Source: Paulinella micropora | Taxonomy: Eukaryota; Cercozoa; Imbricatea; Euglyphida | Direction: 5' to 3' | NCBI GenBank assembly: GCA_009731375.1 | Contig: BJOX01000184.1 | Coordinates: 15,926 to 79,925 of the forward strand | DNA: 64,000 nucleotides | Part shown: positions 28,261 to 38,390 of the stretch, piece by piece | Layout of the letters: every line of letters starts with the position of its first letter | How positions within the stretch are numbered: position 1 is the stretch's first letter | The notes under the pieces: model-generated | What the model was told of the DNA's origin: nothing | Database searches by the model: none | The model's input: only the letters and a program-made list of their open reading frames with translations | Position numbers and translations under genes: made by a program

Positions 28261-31200
28261 ATGCCCTCACGACGCACGCCGGCCCGCCGCTCGTGGGCCC
28301 CGGCCGGCGTGCTCTGGCTGGTAGCCGCCGCGAGCGCCAGCCCCAGCTACGAGGTCGAGGTGGCGGACAACCGCTACTACTCGTGCATGGGCACGGGGGC
28401 CAGCAGGTGCGGCTCCGGTTTCGACGGGTGGGTGCCGGGCTTTGTGTTGGACAGTGCGGCCGAGCGCGGCCTGGACGTGCTGTATTGGGACTACCTCGAC
28501 TCCTCGCAGCTGTGCGAGTGCCGCGCCGCCGGCGGGTACTTGGGCTACAGCGCTACGACGCGCCCGCTGAGGTCCTACCTGCTCTTGAACGACAGCCGGC
28601 CGCTCGCGTCGTACCCAGTGCTGCGCGGACGGAACGCCAGCCTGCCCCAGTGCAGCGCAGACTCGAGTGCGTTCGGGCCCGCGTATAATTTCAGCCAGTG
28701 CGCGGGCCCCCGGACCGGCTGCGGCGTGGCCTGCAGCGCGGGCTTCCGGCCGGCGGCGGGGAACCTGACGGCCGCGTGCCCGGCCTACCAGGAGTTCCCG
28801 GCCGGCACGGAGGTGTTCCCCGCGTACGGGCGTTGGCACCTGTCGACGGTGTGCGAGGACGTGGACGAGTGCGGGGAGGGCACCCACGACTGCAGCCCCC
28901 TCGCGGACTGCCGCAATACGGCCGGCTCGTACGCGTGCGCCTGCGACGGCCGGGACGGGCGGTACCAGGAGGCGGCCGGCACCGGGGGCCGCGGCGAGCT
29001 AGGGTGTGAGGTGAGCCCCTGCCGCGGCGAACTCCTGGTGCAGCTGGCCGGCCGGCTGCACTGGGGCACGTGCGACGGCCTAGCGGCCGACGGGCCCAAC
29101 TGCACCTTGTTCTGCGCGCCCGGCTACCTGGACAACACCGGCGGCCTCGGCGCCGTGTACGACTGCCCCGGCGGCCGGCTGCGGGCGCTGTGGCCGGCCG
29201 GGGGCCTGAGCTGCGGGCCGGGGGCGGTGGGCGCGGGCCTGGGCAGCGTCGTCGACTACGACTACCAGTTGCTCTTCGCTTCCTCCGACGCGGCCGCCAC
29301 GGCGGCGGACCAGACGCTGCTGGTCGGGGGCCTGGACGACGACGGGCACGACGACCTGGTGCTGTTGCTGGCCCGGGGGCCGGAGCGGACGGCGGTGGTC
29401 TACCAGAGCGCGCTGGACCTGACGGCGTGGAAGGCGCTCGCGCACCCGGGCTGTGAGCGGCTCTTCAACTGGCGGCTGCTGGCCGCGGCGCTGACGGCCG
29501 TGTGCGCGTACCTGGACGGGCCGCGCTGGCAGTACGTGCGGGTCGAGTGGCCGGGCGACGCCTGGGGCCCCTACGACGGCCAGCCCTGGCGAGCGCGCGC
29601 GGGGGCCGTCCACCTGCGGCAGGCCGGCGCCACGGTGAACCGCGGCGTGCTGGAGCTGGTGGGGCCCCCGCGCGGCGACCGGCTGCTGCTCTTCGCCCGG
29701 TACGGGCGGAACGGGGATCCCGACCACGCGCTCGACTGGTACTACTACTTCAATAGCTCCTCCCCGGCCGCGCTGGAGGACGGCACGGCGTACGACTGGG
29801 ACGGCCGGCGGCTGGCGGGCGGCGGCGCGCAGCTGGACCTGGGTTTCTGGCAGGAGGGCCTGCGGCTGCCCGGCGGTGCGGAGCAAGACCTGGGCGTGCT
29901 CGGCGAGTGCCGGGACCGCTGGTTCGCCGACGGCTCGGTCCGGGCGCTGTGGACGCCGCCCTGCGCCGTGACGCAGTGCGTGCCGGTGCCGGCCTCGGCC
30001 GCGCTGCTGGCCGTGTGCGGCGGCACGGGGCAGCTGTTCGTGGTGGCGCCGGCGGACCAGGCCGAGTACTGGCGGGGCCCGGCGGCGGCGGCCCGCGCGC
30101 TGCCGTACCGGTCCGTGGAGGCGGCGGCCGGGGTCGAGCGCGTGGGCTTCTGCGCGCGTACCGGCTGGCCCTCGCTGCAGCTCTTTGCGCTGGCGCGGAA
30201 CAGCAGCGGCAACAGCAGCCAGGGCCCGCGCGTGGACTGGTACGCGCAGGACGAGCTGGACCCGTGGGGCGCCTGGGTGCGGCGGGGCGCCGTGGCGCTG
30301 AGCCCCGGCGGCGCGCTGCAGCTCGGGTGCCGGGCGCTGCCGGCCGCCCCGCAACAGGCGCTGGTGCTGGTGGGGCGCACGAGCGCCGGCCGCGCGTACC
30401 TGCTGTGCGTGCCCGCCGCCCAGCTCGTCGAGAGCCGGCCGCTGGACCTGTGCCAGTACGTGGTGTGCCACCCGTCGGCCGCGTGCGCCCTGGTGCAGGG
30501 CTGGCCGCGCTGTGTGTGCGCGGCGGGCTGGGTCGGGGACGGCTACCGCTTCTGCGAGGCGGCGCGGCCGGCCCAGCTGGGCACGTGGCGGGGCCTGTCG
30601 CTGGAGCAGCGGACCACGTTCGTGGCGGGCTGGGCCGGGGGCGCGGTGGCCGAGGCCGTGCCCGTGGCCGAGCGCGCGCTCGGCAGCCTGTCGGTCTGGC
30701 GCTGCGCGGACGCCACGCGGGCGGATCCGTACAGTGCCTGCCGCTACGGGCGGTCCTGCCGCCTGCCGGCGCCGGGGCTCCTGGGCCCGGACGACGACCC
30801 GGACGCCCTGGTGCGAAGCAGCCCCGCGCGCGAGCTGGTGTGCCCCGGGGGACCCCTGCTGCGCGCGCAGTACTGGTACGCGCCGAGCCAGGCGTGGGCG
30901 GACGCCTACTTCGCCGGCACCGCCGTCCCGCGGGGCCTCGCCGACCTCGCCGTCGGCGCCGTGCCCGAGTGCTACTACCTGTTCCCGTTGGCGGGCTGGC
31001 CCTTCCGGCCGGGCGCCCGGCCCGTCGCGCTCACGGCGGCGGCGGTCTGGTCGGTGCTGGGCGTGGTGGCGCCCGGGCCGGCGGCGCCCGTGCACGGGGC
31101 CGCGGCCGCGAACCTGTGCGCGCAGGTGCGGGCGGCGGCGGACGAGTTCGAGTGCGCCTTCCCCTTCCGCCGCCAGGCGGCGCCGGGCTTCTGTGGCCTG

Positions 31201-34200
31201 ACGCCCGAGGTGCAGCTGCCGTGCGGGCCGGGCGGCGCGCCGGTGGTGTGCCGGGCCCGCGACGACGGCGGGGGCTACGCGTGCGCGTCCGCCCTGGCCG
31301 GGGGCCTGTTTACGCTCGCGCGCCAGGACGTGCCGCCCGGCGCGCTGCGGGCGGGCTGCGCGGTGCTGCGGTCCTACTTCGAGGCCGGCCGCGACTACCA
31401 GTGCGGCTGGCCGCTGGTGCCGGCGCCGGCGCCGGCCTTCTGCGCACCCGGCCCGGCGTGGCTGAGCGCGCGCTGCTCCGCCGGCGCGCTGTGGTGCGAC
31501 CCGGCCGGCGGGGCCGGTGGCGGGGCCGGCTGCGTGCCGGCGTGCGCGGCCGGCGCCGAGGGGCTGCCGGCCGGCCTGCTGGCGGCCTGGCTCGCCGCCA
31601 GCCGGGCCGCCCCGGGCACGGAGGACGAGGACGACGCGGGCTTCGCCGCGGCCTTCTGGAACACGTCGGCCACGCCCGCGCTGCTGGCCCGCTACCCGTG
31701 GCTGGCCGAGGGCCCGGACCTGCGCGCACGGGCCGGCGAGGCCCTGTGCGACGCGTGCCTGGCGCCGGCCGGCGGCGGCGGCACACCGCCGGCCCCGCGC
31801 GTGAGCGTGGACTGGTGCCCGTTTGCGTGCAGCGTCGTCAGCGCATTCTCGTGCCTGTACCACGCGCTCGAATGCCGGGCCGACGGCCCGCGCACGTACG
31901 AGTGCTGGTCCACGACGGACCAGCTCGTGTGGTGGGCCCGCGGGGTCGGCGCCGACATCGTGGCCCGCGCGACCGACGCCGGCGACTGCGCGCCGCTGTG
32001 GCTGCTCGGCGAGTACAGCCTGTGCCGTCCGCCCCGGCCGCGCTCCGCGGCCGCCGCGGTGGCGCCCGTGTTGGCGAACGCGCGCGCCTGCTTCTACGTC
32101 GTCGAGTCGGAACAGCTGTACCTGGCGCCCGGCGAGGTGGCGGCCGAGTGCGGCGGGCCCGCGACCGAGGCCGTGCTGGCGGGCCGTTGGGTCGGAACCT
32201 GCGGGCCGGGCGCGGCGGCCGGGGTCACGTGCCTGCTGGGCGAGCGGCAGGGCGTGGACGGCGCCGGCCTGCCCCAGGCGGGGGCGTCGTGCGCCTGGGG
32301 GCAGGGGCGGGGCTCGTGCTCGCTGCCGCTGCCCGCCGCGGTCCTGGACGCCGCCCGGGGGGCCGCCACCCGCGCCGAGGCGTGCGCCCGGCTCGTGGCC
32401 TGGTGCCAGGCCGGGCCCGGCCCGCCCGCCGCCGTGGACCTGGGCCGCGGTTGGCCGGCGGGCCCGCTCGACGGCGGCCTGCGCACGTACCTGGGCCCCG
32501 ACGGGCTGCCCCTGAGCAGCAACCGCAGCGGCTGTCCGGCGCTCGTCCGCCCGCGGCCGGCCCCGGGCTGCCCGGCCGGCCTCAATGTGTCGTGCGGGGC
32601 CCAGCTGTGCCAGGCGGCGCTGCCGGCCCAGCCCGCGGCGGCGGACGCGGGGTGGTGGCAGTGCGTCCGCGCCCACCCCTGGGTTCGGCCGGCCTCGCTG
32701 GCGTTCGCGTGCGGCCCGTCACGCGTGGTGTGCGAGGCGGCCCCGAACTCAACGTACTCGTGCCGAGCGGCGGCGGACGCGCCCTTCCGGCTGCTCGAGT
32801 GCCGCCCGCTCGGGTGGTGGCTGCTGCGCCAGCCCGGGGACCTGTGCCAGCTGCTGCTGCGCGCCTGCCCGTCGGACCCGCCGCCCGCGTCCGCCCAGCC
32901 CGGGCTGGGCGCGGACGGCACGTGCGCCCGGAACGCCGACGGGGCCTGGGCCCCGGCCCCGGGCGCCGTGGCGGCCTGGCTGAACGCCTCGCGCTGGGGC
33001 GTGAGCCTGTGCCGCCCGGCCGTGGGGGCGTGGCCCGGCGGCGGTTGGCGCTCGCCGCCCGGCTGTGCCCCCCAGCCCGGGCTGGGGGGCCCCGGCGCGG
33101 CGGTGGCCGCGCCGGGCTGGGCGGCGGTGGCGGACGGGGTGGTGGGCGCGTGCGGCGAGCTGGCGGTCCGTTGCGTGCCGCAGGACTTCTGCCGCGGGGT
33201 GCAGTGCTTCGCTGACTGCGAGGCCGCGGACACGTGCGCGCTCATTGGGCTGCCGGTCCTGCGGGGCTCGGCGCGCTGGCTCGCGGCGCTGGAGGAGCGG
33301 TGGCTGGCCGGGCTCGCGCGCGGGGCCCCGCCGGGCCAGGACCCGCAGCCGCCGCCGCCCACGGTGGCCGGCCTGGCGGGCTGCTGGCTGCCCGCGGACG
33401 CGCTGGCCGACCCGTGCGACAGCGTGCGGAACGGCTGCCACGCCGCGTGCAGCACGGCCTGGCCTGACGACTCGTCGCAGCCCGCCGGGGCCGCGGGGGG
33501 GGTGGGGGCTGACGGCTGCCTGCGCGCCTTCTACCTGCAGTCAGTGCTGCGCTGCGGGACCACGGACGTCGAGTGCCAGGCGCTGGACGGGCCCCTGGCG
33601 CAGCGGCTGCCCCCGGCGCTGCGGGACGAGCTGCCGCCCGGCCAGGCGCCGGGGTGGCTGTGGTGCCAGAGCGTGGCCTGGCCCGGGGCCACGGCCAACG
33701 TGTCGTGCCTGGCGCCCGCGCGGGGCCTGGCCCTGGCCCGCGACCGCTGCCAGTTCCTGGCACGCGCGTGCGCCGGCCACGCGGGCCTGCTCAGCTGCGC
33801 CGAGGGGTGGGCCTGCGACGCCTGGACGGACCCCTTCTGCACGAGCCGGGCCCGGCGCAGCGTGGCCGCCGACCCCTGGAGCAGCTCCAGCCTGGTGGGC
33901 TGCGACTGCGGCGCGCACTGGTCGCCCGACGGCCTGGCGCTGCTGCCGCGTGCGCTGCGCGACGCCAACTGCTACGCGGCGCAGTCGTCGTTCCAGCTGA
34001 CCCCGCCGCTCAGCGACCTGGCGGCCTGCGCGGCAGCGCGCGACCCGGGCCCCGGGCTCACGTGCCGGTCGCGCGGGCTCGTGTCCCCCGACGAGTTCTT
34101 CCTGCTCTGGCTCGCGCCGCACTGGCCGGCCGTGCGCGAGCGCGGCCTGCTGCTGGAGCACTACCTGCGCGGCACGGAGCCGTGGGGCTCGCTGCCGCCG

Positions 34201-34470
34201 GCGCCCGACGCGGGGCTGGCGCGCTTCCTCCGCGGGCTGTGGGCCTGGGGCGGGGCGCCCGCCGCCAGCGCGTTCGTGTTCGCCGACGTGCTGCGCGCCG
34301 AGGCCGGCGGCCTGCGGCGCGCGCGGCGCTACTGGTGCCTGGGGGCGGCCGACGACGGCGGCGCCGTGCCCGTGTGCGCCACGCGGCCGGGCCAGGGCCT
34401 GCCGCTCTGCACCGTCCACTGCCCGCCCGGCCAAGTGCCATTCGGGACGAAGCCTGTGTTGTGTACATGA
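28261..34470 (+). CDS. 2,069-residue secreted EGF/FG-GAP-like cysteine- and tryptophan-rich protein
   Basis: An uninterrupted 6.2-kb frame. The ATG at 28261 is followed by a basic stretch and a hydrophobic core (GVLWLVAAASAS) that make a signal peptide. Domains: a calcium-binding EGF module at about 200-246 (DVDECGEGTHDC...); a D-x-D-x-x-x-D-D motif at about 358-368 (GGLDDDGHDDLVLL) as in FG-GAP/VCBS calcium loops of beta-propellers; a second EGF at about 729-772 (CQYVVCHPSAAC...). About 1,250 residues of repeated Cys/Trp-rich units follow, with recurring patterns such as LC...R...EFECAFPF and SC...RCQFLARAC. No transmembrane segment is seen; the protein ends in a CxPGQVPFGTKPVLC stretch. Many N-glycosylation sequons. 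The frame stays open upstream to 28105 but crosses a (TG)n tract. Likely secreted or virion-surface protein; the exact family is unrecognised. Confidence 0.75.
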   Translation: MPSRRTPARRSWAPAGVLWLVAAASASPSYEVEVADNRYYSCMGTGASRCGSGFDGWVPGFVLDSAAERGLDVLYWDYLDSSQLCECRAAGGYLGYSATTRPLRSYLLLNDSRPLASYPVLRGRNASLPQCSADSSAFGPAYNFSQCAGPRTGCGVACSAGFRPAAGNLTAACPAYQEFPAGTEVFPAYGRWHLSTVCEDVDECGEGTHDCSPLADCRNTAGSYACACDGRDGRYQEAAGTGGRGELGCEVSPCRGELLVQLAGRLHWGTCDGLAADGPNCTLFCAPGYLDNTGGLGAVYDCPGGRLRALWPAGGLSCGPGAVGAGLGSVVDYDYQLLFASSDAAATAADQTLLVGGLDDDGHDDLVLLLARGPERTAVVYQSALDLTAWKALAHPGCERLFNWRLLAAALTAVCAYLDGPRWQYVRVEWPGDAWGPYDGQPWRARAGAVHLRQAGATVNRGVLELVGPPRGDRLLLFARYGRNGDPDHALDWYYYFNSSSPAALEDGTAYDWDGRRLAGGGAQLDLGFWQEGLRLPGGAEQDLGVLGECRDRWFADGSVRALWTPPCAVTQCVPVPASAALLAVCGGTGQLFVVAPADQAEYWRGPAAAARALPYRSVEAAAGVERVGFCARTGWPSLQLFALARNSSGNSSQGPRVDWYAQDELDPWGAWVRRGAVALSPGGALQLGCRALPAAPQQALVLVGRTSAGRAYLLCVPAAQLVESRPLDLCQYVVCHPSAACALVQGWPRCVCAAGWVGDGYRFCEAARPAQLGTWRGLSLEQRTTFVAGWAGGAVAEAVPVAERALGSLSVWRCADATRADPYSACRYGRSCRLPAPGLLGPDDDPDALVRSSPARELVCPGGPLLRAQYWYAPSQAWADAYFAGTAVPRGLADLAVGAVPECYYLFPLAGWPFRPGARPVALTAAAVWSVLGVVAPGPAAPVHGAAAANLCAQVRAAADEFECAFPFRRQAAPGFCGLTPEVQLPCGPGGAPVVCRARDDGGGYACASALAGGLFTLARQDVPPGALRAGCAVLRSYFEAGRDYQCGWPLVPAPAPAFCAPGPAWLSARCSAGALWCDPAGGAGGGAGCVPACAAGAEGLPAGLLAAWLAASRAAPGTEDEDDAGFAAAFWNTSATPALLARYPWLAEGPDLRARAGEALCDACLAPAGGGGTPPAPRVSVDWCPFACSVVSAFSCLYHALECRADGPRTYECWSTTDQLVWWARGVGADIVARATDAGDCAPLWLLGEYSLCRPPRPRSAAAAVAPVLANARACFYVVESEQLYLAPGEVAAECGGPATEAVLAGRWVGTCGPGAAAGVTCLLGERQGVDGAGLPQAGASCAWGQGRGSCSLPLPAAVLDAARGAATRAEACARLVAWCQAGPGPPAAVDLGRGWPAGPLDGGLRTYLGPDGLPLSSNRSGCPALVRPRPAPGCPAGLNVSCGAQLCQAALPAQPAAADAGWWQCVRAHPWVRPASLAFACGPSRVVCEAAPNSTYSCRAAADAPFRLLECRPLGWWLLRQPGDLCQLLLRACPSDPPPASAQPGLGADGTCARNADGAWAPAPGAVAAWLNASRWGVSLCRPAVGAWPGGGWRSPPGCAPQPGLGGPGAAVAAPGWAAVADGVVGACGELAVRCVPQDFCRGVQCFADCEAADTCALIGLPVLRGSARWLAALEERWLAGLARGAPPGQDPQPPPPTVAGLAGCWLPADALADPCDSVRNGCHAACSTAWPDDSSQPAGAAGGVGADGCLRAFYLQSVLRCGTTDVECQALDGPLAQRLPPALRDELPPGQAPGWLWCQSVAWPGATANVSCLAPARGLALARDRCQFLARACAGHAGLLSCAEGWACDAWTDPFCTSRARRSVAADPWSSSSLVGCDCGAHWSPDGLALLPRALRDANCYAAQSSFQLTPPLSDLAACAAARDPGPGLTCRSRGLVSPDEFFLLWLAPHWPAVRERGLLLEHYLRGTEPWGSLPPAPDAGLARFLRGLWAWGGAPAASAFVFADVLRAEAGGLRRARRYWCLGAADDGGAVPVCATRPGQGLPLCTVHCPPGQVPFGTKPVLCT

Positions 34471-34599
34471 TACGCTCTTCTTTACCCTGACATCTTTGGT
34501 TCATCTGTTTTTCGTCTCTTCTGTTAAGTCTATCCAGGGATTCTTTTTTTCGTTGACTGCTGAGAATTCAAGAGGCAAGGAGGAGAGAATTTAAGGGAG
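34471..34599. other. Composition boundary
   Basis: Base composition falls sharply from very GC-rich coding DNA to T/A-rich DNA directly after the stop at 34470. No poly(A) signal is seen here. Confidence 0.5.
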
Positions 34600-35905
34600 C
34601 TTTTTTCTTTTGGTGGGGGGTTGGGAGGGGCGTGGGAGGAACAAAAAGACCCACCCGCAAAAATCACAGTGCCGAATTTGTCCCTCCCCACAAAAAAAAA
34701 TTCCGCTACGGTCCGCAAAATACGACCAAATCATTTGGCAACCAAACATTTCGCGAAATACTGCCGCTAGCCGCTTTGTCGACAAATCCGCCGGGTCTAA
34801 GATAGCTCAAAATTTTTTTTTTTTTGCAATTTCGGCAACGGCGTTGGATAGTCAGAAAAAAATTAGGGAAGGATTGGCGGGCGGGGGAAAAATATNNNNN
34901 NNNNNATCTTTCCCCAATTTTTTCTGACTATCCAAGGCCATTGCCGAAATGTCTTTCACCCAAAAAAAGTTTTCGCGACGGCCCGCAGAATACGGCCAAA
35001 GATATTGGCACCCAAACATCCCACAAAATACGGACAAATCCTTGGCACCCAATATTCCGCAAATATTGCCAAATTATTTGGCACCCAAACCTTTCGCGAA
35101 ATACGGCCGCTAGCCGTTTTGTCGACAAATCTGCCGGGTCTAAGATAGCTCAAAGAAATCTTTGGCAATTTCGGCAGTGGCGTTGGATAGTCAGAAAAAA
35201 ATTAGGAAAGGATTGGCGGGCGGGGAAAAAATATTTTAGAAATTTTTCTCCCCGCCCGCCAATCCTTCCCCAATTTTTTTCTGACTATCCAACGCCACTG
35301 CCGAAATGTCCTGCACTCTAAAAAAAAAAGTTTTCGTGACGGCCCGCAAAATGCGGCTAAATCTTTGGGACCCCAATATGCACACAAAATACGGACAAAT
35401 CCTTGGCACCCAATATTCCGCAAATATTGCCAAATTATTTGGCACCCAACCTTTCGCGAAATACGGCCGCTAGCCGTTTTGTCAACAAATCTGCCGGGTC
35501 TAAGATAGCTGAATTTTTTTTGGCAATTTCGGCAACGGTATTGGATAGTCAGAAAAAAAAAGCAGGGGAGCAGGTGGCGGGCGGGGAAAAATTTCAATCT
35601 GCTGATTTTTTCCCCGCCCGCCAATCTTTCCCCAACTTTTTTTCCTGACTATCCAAGGCCGAAATTGCCTAAAAAAAAAAAAAAGTTTTCGCGACGGCCC
35701 GCAAAATACGGCCAAAATTATTGGCACCCCAACATTCCACAGAATACGGACGAAGTCATTGGCACCCCAATATTCCGCACAATACGGCAGCTAGCCGTTT
35801 TGTCGACAAATTTGCAGAGCCTACGATAGCTAAAAAAAATTGTTTGGCGATTTCGGCAATGCCGTTGGTTGGTTTTGCAAAAAAAAAAAAAAGCTGGGGG
35901 AAGCT
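34600..35905. mobile_element. Array of four MITE-like units with long terminal inverted repeats
   Basis: Four related units of about 300-350 bp: roughly 34600-34895, 34906-35235, 35236-35592 and 35600-35905. Each begins with a left end like CCCGCCCGCCAATCCTTCCC, then TTTTTTCTGACTATCCAACGCC and TGCCGAAATG, and ends with the inverse (GCAATTTCGGCA... GTTGGATAGTCAG... GATTGGCGGGCGGGG), giving inverted repeats of about 60 bp. The interior has short sub-repeats (TTGGCACCCAATATTCCGC, GCGAAATACGGCC) and a constant CCGCTAGCCGTTTTGTCGAC block. Junctions between units are palindromic. No open frame of weight lies inside, so these are non-autonomous. Unit 1 is the most diverged at its left end. Confidence 0.7.
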
Positions 35906-35961
35906 TAGCGCGCCAAGAAAGTGCTAAAAAATTGTTTTTATTAAAGCTCGATAGGTTTACA

Positions 35962-36144
35962 CTTGGCACTGAGAGCTAGGAGAGGGAGAGGGAAGTACGG
36001 ATTGTCTTAGTTCTCTGTCTGAGAATTGGGAGCGAGAGTGGAAAGGGGGGGGGGCGCTAAGAATGTACAAAAAAAAATATTAATGAAAAAAATCCTTGAT
36101 AAAGTTTTAATCTTGGCACTGAGAACTAGGAGAGGCAGAGGGAA
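35962..36144. repeat. Direct repeat pair
   Basis: A 33-bp sequence (CTTGGCACTGAGAGCTAGGA...) at about 35962-35994 recurs with few changes at about 36112-36144. Function unknown. Confidence 0.55.
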
Positions 36145-36257
36145 AGGTGTATCGCTTATATACTTTTCTTTTAGAACCACGCATACTTTAGGAAGCGGAC
36201 GTCACACATACTCTTAATTTTTCTGTCTGTTTTTTTCGTGTATAACTAGGGTCGACT

Positions 36258-36935
36258 ATGCAGGTGGGCTGGGGCGGTCGTGAGTTGTACGATTGGGCAA
36301 AAGATAATACTACTACACGCAGGACTACGAACAAACTCAATCAAGAGTGGGCTGAACTCAATACATTTTTCCATATCAACGGGGGCACGCTCGAGGCGTT
36401 TGTGCAGGTACGCTTGGGCTTGTTTCTGCTCATGTTGAAAATAACTTGTGGCTTGTGTGTCAGAATAGAGAGCTGGTAACAATCGCCTTGATTCTCAAGG
36501 CGACATATGAAGACATTGAAATGGAGGGCGGTAGCTATACACGGAGAGCATACAGGATATGCTGGCGCCAGACAGAAAGACTCGAAAGCGGCTGATGCGA
36601 CTGGGCGGCGCCATCTTAGCACAGATGGCCCAGTGGTCCAGCCACCCGCCGAAGCAATGCATCCCCTCTGGGACCAATATGTACAGTCTCTATACAAATT
36701 TGTCCAGGAGTCAGACAGACCTAATCACATGGCAGCCGGAACTGAAGGCTATTGGGATATCACTGTACGGGCCAAAGCAAGAGGACCCTGCCCGCACTGC
36801 CAGCGGCGCCGGTCTTGCGCTCACCACATGTACCTCCAAGATAAAGACGTGTTTCGCGCTGCCCAAGTGTTATATCGGTTGTGTGGTGGCGGCCGACCTT
36901 GGCTAGCAGCAACCAAAGAGAATAGACAGCCGTAA
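36258..36935 (+). CDS. Small spliced gene of unknown function
   Basis: ATG 36258 opens a 50-codon exon ending at 36407. A GTACGC donor and an AG acceptor at 36498-36499 give a 92-nt intron, and exon 2 from 36500 continues in frame for 31 codons to TGA 36593-36595. In another frame an ATG at 36507 opens 142 codons to 36935, and its second half (after about 36650) looks more protein-like, with a CPHC...C..HH cluster that could bind zinc. Either two overlapping genes, alternative splicing or a frameshift would explain this; I cannot decide. An AATAAA at 37054 follows. Confidence 0.35.
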
Positions 36936-37003
36936 GCGGCGGCCTGGCAAAGCGGTCTGTTGATCCTGCCGCGTGGCCAGAGACAGAACATGAGCCTAGC
37001 CTT

Positions 37004-37009
37004 TTATTT
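37004..37009 (-). terminator. Poly(A) signal AATAAA (RPB2 side)
   Basis: Minus-strand AATAAA 150 nt beyond the RPB2 pseudogene stop. Confidence 0.35.
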
Positions 37010-37053
37010 TTTTATTCTAGCCTCTCTGCGCACGGGCTTGAATTTGTTTAATC

Positions 37054-37059
37054 AATAAA
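37054..37059 (+). terminator. Poly(A) signal AATAAA (small gene side)
   Basis: Follows the small + strand gene at 36258-36935. Confidence 0.4.
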
Positions 37060-37620
37060 ACTTTTTTCCTTTTCTTTTTTTTCAACATCAGGAGCCTATA
37101 CGACTTTCCTTTTCCTGTTTTAAAAAAAGAAAGGGGGGTGTTGCCTGCGTTTTTTGGTTTAGTCCTTGTTTTCTTCCTCCTCCGTGCCCGCCTGGATTTT
37201 GTACATGAGCCCCGAGGCGTCGAGGGTCTGCAGGGCCTTGAGCAGTACGAACGTCGTGGGCATGCGCACGAGCCCCGGGTGCGAGCCGTTCGCAAAGGCT
37301 CGGGAGCAAGACCTGGTGAGGCACACGGCCACGCCCTCGGCTCCGTCCACCCCGAGCCGGCCGCACAGCTTGCAGACCACGTCGAGGCGCGAGTCTGCGC
37401 TCTGCAGCACCTGCTCCAGCAGCGCGGTAGACCCCGATTGCACCGCGGCGTTGAGGCACATGGAATTGAACTTGGACGCGCCGTCGACGCGGGCGGACTT
37501 GGTGCCCTGGTGCGTCAGCGGGTCCATCGGGCCCTGGTGCCTGACCTTGAACTGCACCTCGCTGGTCTTGTCCTGGCGCATGTAGTACTGGAAGCCGAAC
37601 AGCGTGGGGTTGGCGGGCGG

Positions 37621-38380
37621 TCCAGGTCCATGCTGGCGGGGCTGTACATCCTGGCCGACGCACGCAAGTGCAGCTCCTGCAGAAGGCCCTGCTTTTCTCC
37701 TTCTGGCGCAGCGCTTGCCCGTGCGCTGTCCCACGTGGCCTCGAGGTTCCTGCCCACCGAAACGGCCGCGCGCGCTGCGGCGGGCACCCAGGCACTGTTG
37801 GGCAGCAGCAACCGGCGCCAATCTGTGCCGAGCAACTTACCTTCCAGGGCCAGCGCCAGCGCCCGGCGGGCCCGCCCGCGGGCGGCCCGAGGACAACCTG
37901 TGCGCGGCGACCCTGCGCCAGGAGCCAGCTCTCCTCTGCGTGGGCCCAGCGCCCGAGCTCGCTAACGCAAGTGGCGTCACGGCACGAGCCGTCGCCTGCG
38001 TGGAAGTGTGGCTTTCTCTTTTGGGCGCAGCCCCGCGCCGGCACCGCGCCGACGTCGTAGGCCTGCAGCGCCAGGCACAGGACCTTGCTGAGCGCCGCTA
38101 ACACTGGTCCCGAAGTCGGCGCGGAGGCCCTGCGGAGCCAGTGTTCCAGGCAGCTGCGCCACAGCCTGGCGGCCACGGGACAGCAGTGCGCCTCCAGCAC
38201 CCACCAGAAGTCCGGGCGCCAGAGGCGGCACTTGTCCTGTTCCAAGGCGTACAGCTACGTGTAGGCCAGGAGCTCCTGGTTCCAGGGCCACACGTAGCTG
38301 GCGGGGCCGCCAATAGTGTCGTGCGTCAGCTGCCGGCCGTACTGGGCCACGAGCCTGGTTTGCAGCGTGGTGATGCAGTC
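37621..38380 (-). repeat. Duplicated RPB2 block, copy 1
   Basis: Nearly identical (only scattered substitutions and a few indels) to 38391-39150. This copy keeps the frame at the WPWNQELL position but has a TAG at 38255-38257 where the other copy has CAG. Confidence 0.85.
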
Positions 38381-38390
38381 NNNNNNNNNN

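Noticed and set aside
29080-32676. Antisense open frame of about 1,200 codons inside the 2,069-residue gene
   Set aside because: Arises from extreme GC content (few stop codons); composition is Arg/Ala/Gly-rich without motifs, while the sense frame has a signal peptide and EGF domains.
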